The translations under genes were made by a program, and so were the position numbers. The notes under the pieces were generated by a model. It searched no databases and had not been told where the DNA came from. It saw only the letters and a program-made list of their open reading frames with translations. Positions 63,380 through 64,000 of a DNA stretch of 64,000 bases are shown piece after piece. Every line of letters starts with the position of its first letter. Position 1 is the stretch's first letter. This DNA comes from Doryteuthis pealeii (taxonomy: Eukaryota; Mollusca; Cephalopoda; Myopsida; Loliginidae). The stretch spans positions 83,383,413 to 83,447,412 of the forward strand of contig CM042152.1 in the NCBI GenBank assembly GCA_023376005.1, read 5' to 3'.

Positions 63380-63865
63380 TGTATAGAAAGTTTTTAGAAA
63401 AAAACAAGATGTTATATATCACTGGAGGCTAAAATTTTGATTATGATAAGGAACCCAACACTATGGATTTGTCAACATTACAAATTCCTGAAATTTTCCA
63501 TCTTCATCAAATTGTGCTGTGGACTTACTTTTTTAAAACTTGCTTTTGTGGCTGAAATACATCTTGAACATTTTTTTATATTTTCATACACTTTTACTTC
63601 AAACTCTTTTGAGTTTTTCTAATGATAAAAATGCTTCTGATTTTTAAAAATAAAATTTATTTTATTTTATCACAAACTACACATTTTCAAACATTTCAAT
63701 AATTCCGGCCCTGAACAAGAGCATTTGTTTGTACCTCGTGATTAAGGGTTTATTTATTCCGTCTTTCCTCATAAATATAGTTGCTTTGTAAAAGACCGCT
63801 TTATAAGGTTGAAACAGACCTGTCAGCAAACTAATAACATCTTGTTTTTTCTAAAAACTTTATAT
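63380..63865. mobile_element. Fold-back-ended element, possibly Penelope-like
   Basis: AGAAAGTTTTTAGAAAAAAACAAGATGTTAT (63386-63416) is inverted at 63835-63862. Near 63785-63826, ACCGCTTTATAAGGT, GAAA, CAGACCTG and TC recall stem II, core, stem III and the cleavage site of a hammerhead, but the CTGANGA block is degraded. A 61-codon open frame inside has no domain. Bases 63866-64000 are AT-rich without features. Confidence 0.4.
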
Positions 63866-64000
63866 ATATTTTTTTTTAATTTATATATATATTTAAATTT
63901 ATATATAAGATAAACAAAATATAAAAATAATTAATCACATAAACATAAATTCCTTACATCCATAAAAATAATTATCAAATACCTTACATCCGTACACACT

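Overview
The window looks like a piece of an AT-rich, intron-rich, transposon-laden animal genome, most likely an invertebrate and possibly a mollusc. Evidence: canonical GT-AG introns, a calcium-binding EGF exon, a lysosomal/prostatic-type acid phosphatase, metazoan telomere-like repeats (CCCTAA), tRNA-derived SINEs, Penelope-like elements and abundant (TA)n/(GA)n microsatellites. The species call is inference; nothing in the sequence fixes it. No rRNA or intact tRNA gene, CRISPR array or bacterial-type operon is visible.

Host genes. (1) Minus strand, 20416-20482: a first coding exon with a good start context, a GTGAG donor and a TATA-less upstream region carrying a consensus ETS site; its intron runs leftward through AT-rich sequence (about 14.8-20.4 kb) and no further exon was recognised. 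(2) Plus strand, about 27.8-45.6 kb: four phase-compatible exons (32718-32839, 36097-36337, 44200-44415, 45412-45606), with a probable earlier exon at 27849-28127. They encode a cysteine-rich, probably extracellular protein ending, so far, in a calcium-binding EGF domain. (3) Minus strand, 62608 down to 55126: the last three exons of a histidine acid phosphatase with a C-terminal membrane anchor. The middle exon carries a one-base frame break that is either real or an assembly error. Genes 2 and 3 converge.

Repeats. Almost everything between exons is mobile DNA. Left part (0-14 kb): hAT-like MITEs, tRNA-derived SINEs, LINE 3' ends, many copies of an unnamed roughly 570-bp dispersed element (called element A here), a Penelope-like fold-back with hammerhead-like motifs, and a gag zinc-knuckle relic. 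Middle (21-36 kb): a transposase remnant split by a MITE, LINE fragments, Helitron copies, a terminal-inverted-repeat element holding telomere-like sequence and a SINE, an LTR-only element with a 23-bp interior, and a miniature LTR element with perfect 5-bp target duplications. Right part (36-64 kb): solo LTRs, a Helitron carrying a nested tandem dimer, a 1-kb GA tract, LINE ends with tandemly expanded 3' tails, a Penelope-like element with a GIY-YIG endonuclease domain, and a 1.1-kb solo LTR.

The most unusual items are the repeated hammerhead-ribozyme-like motifs in Penelope-like fold-backs lying beside (TA)n tracts, the LTR-only element, and the nested dimer delimited by three copies of TCTACAT. 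All calls come from reading the sequence; no database search or folding program was run.
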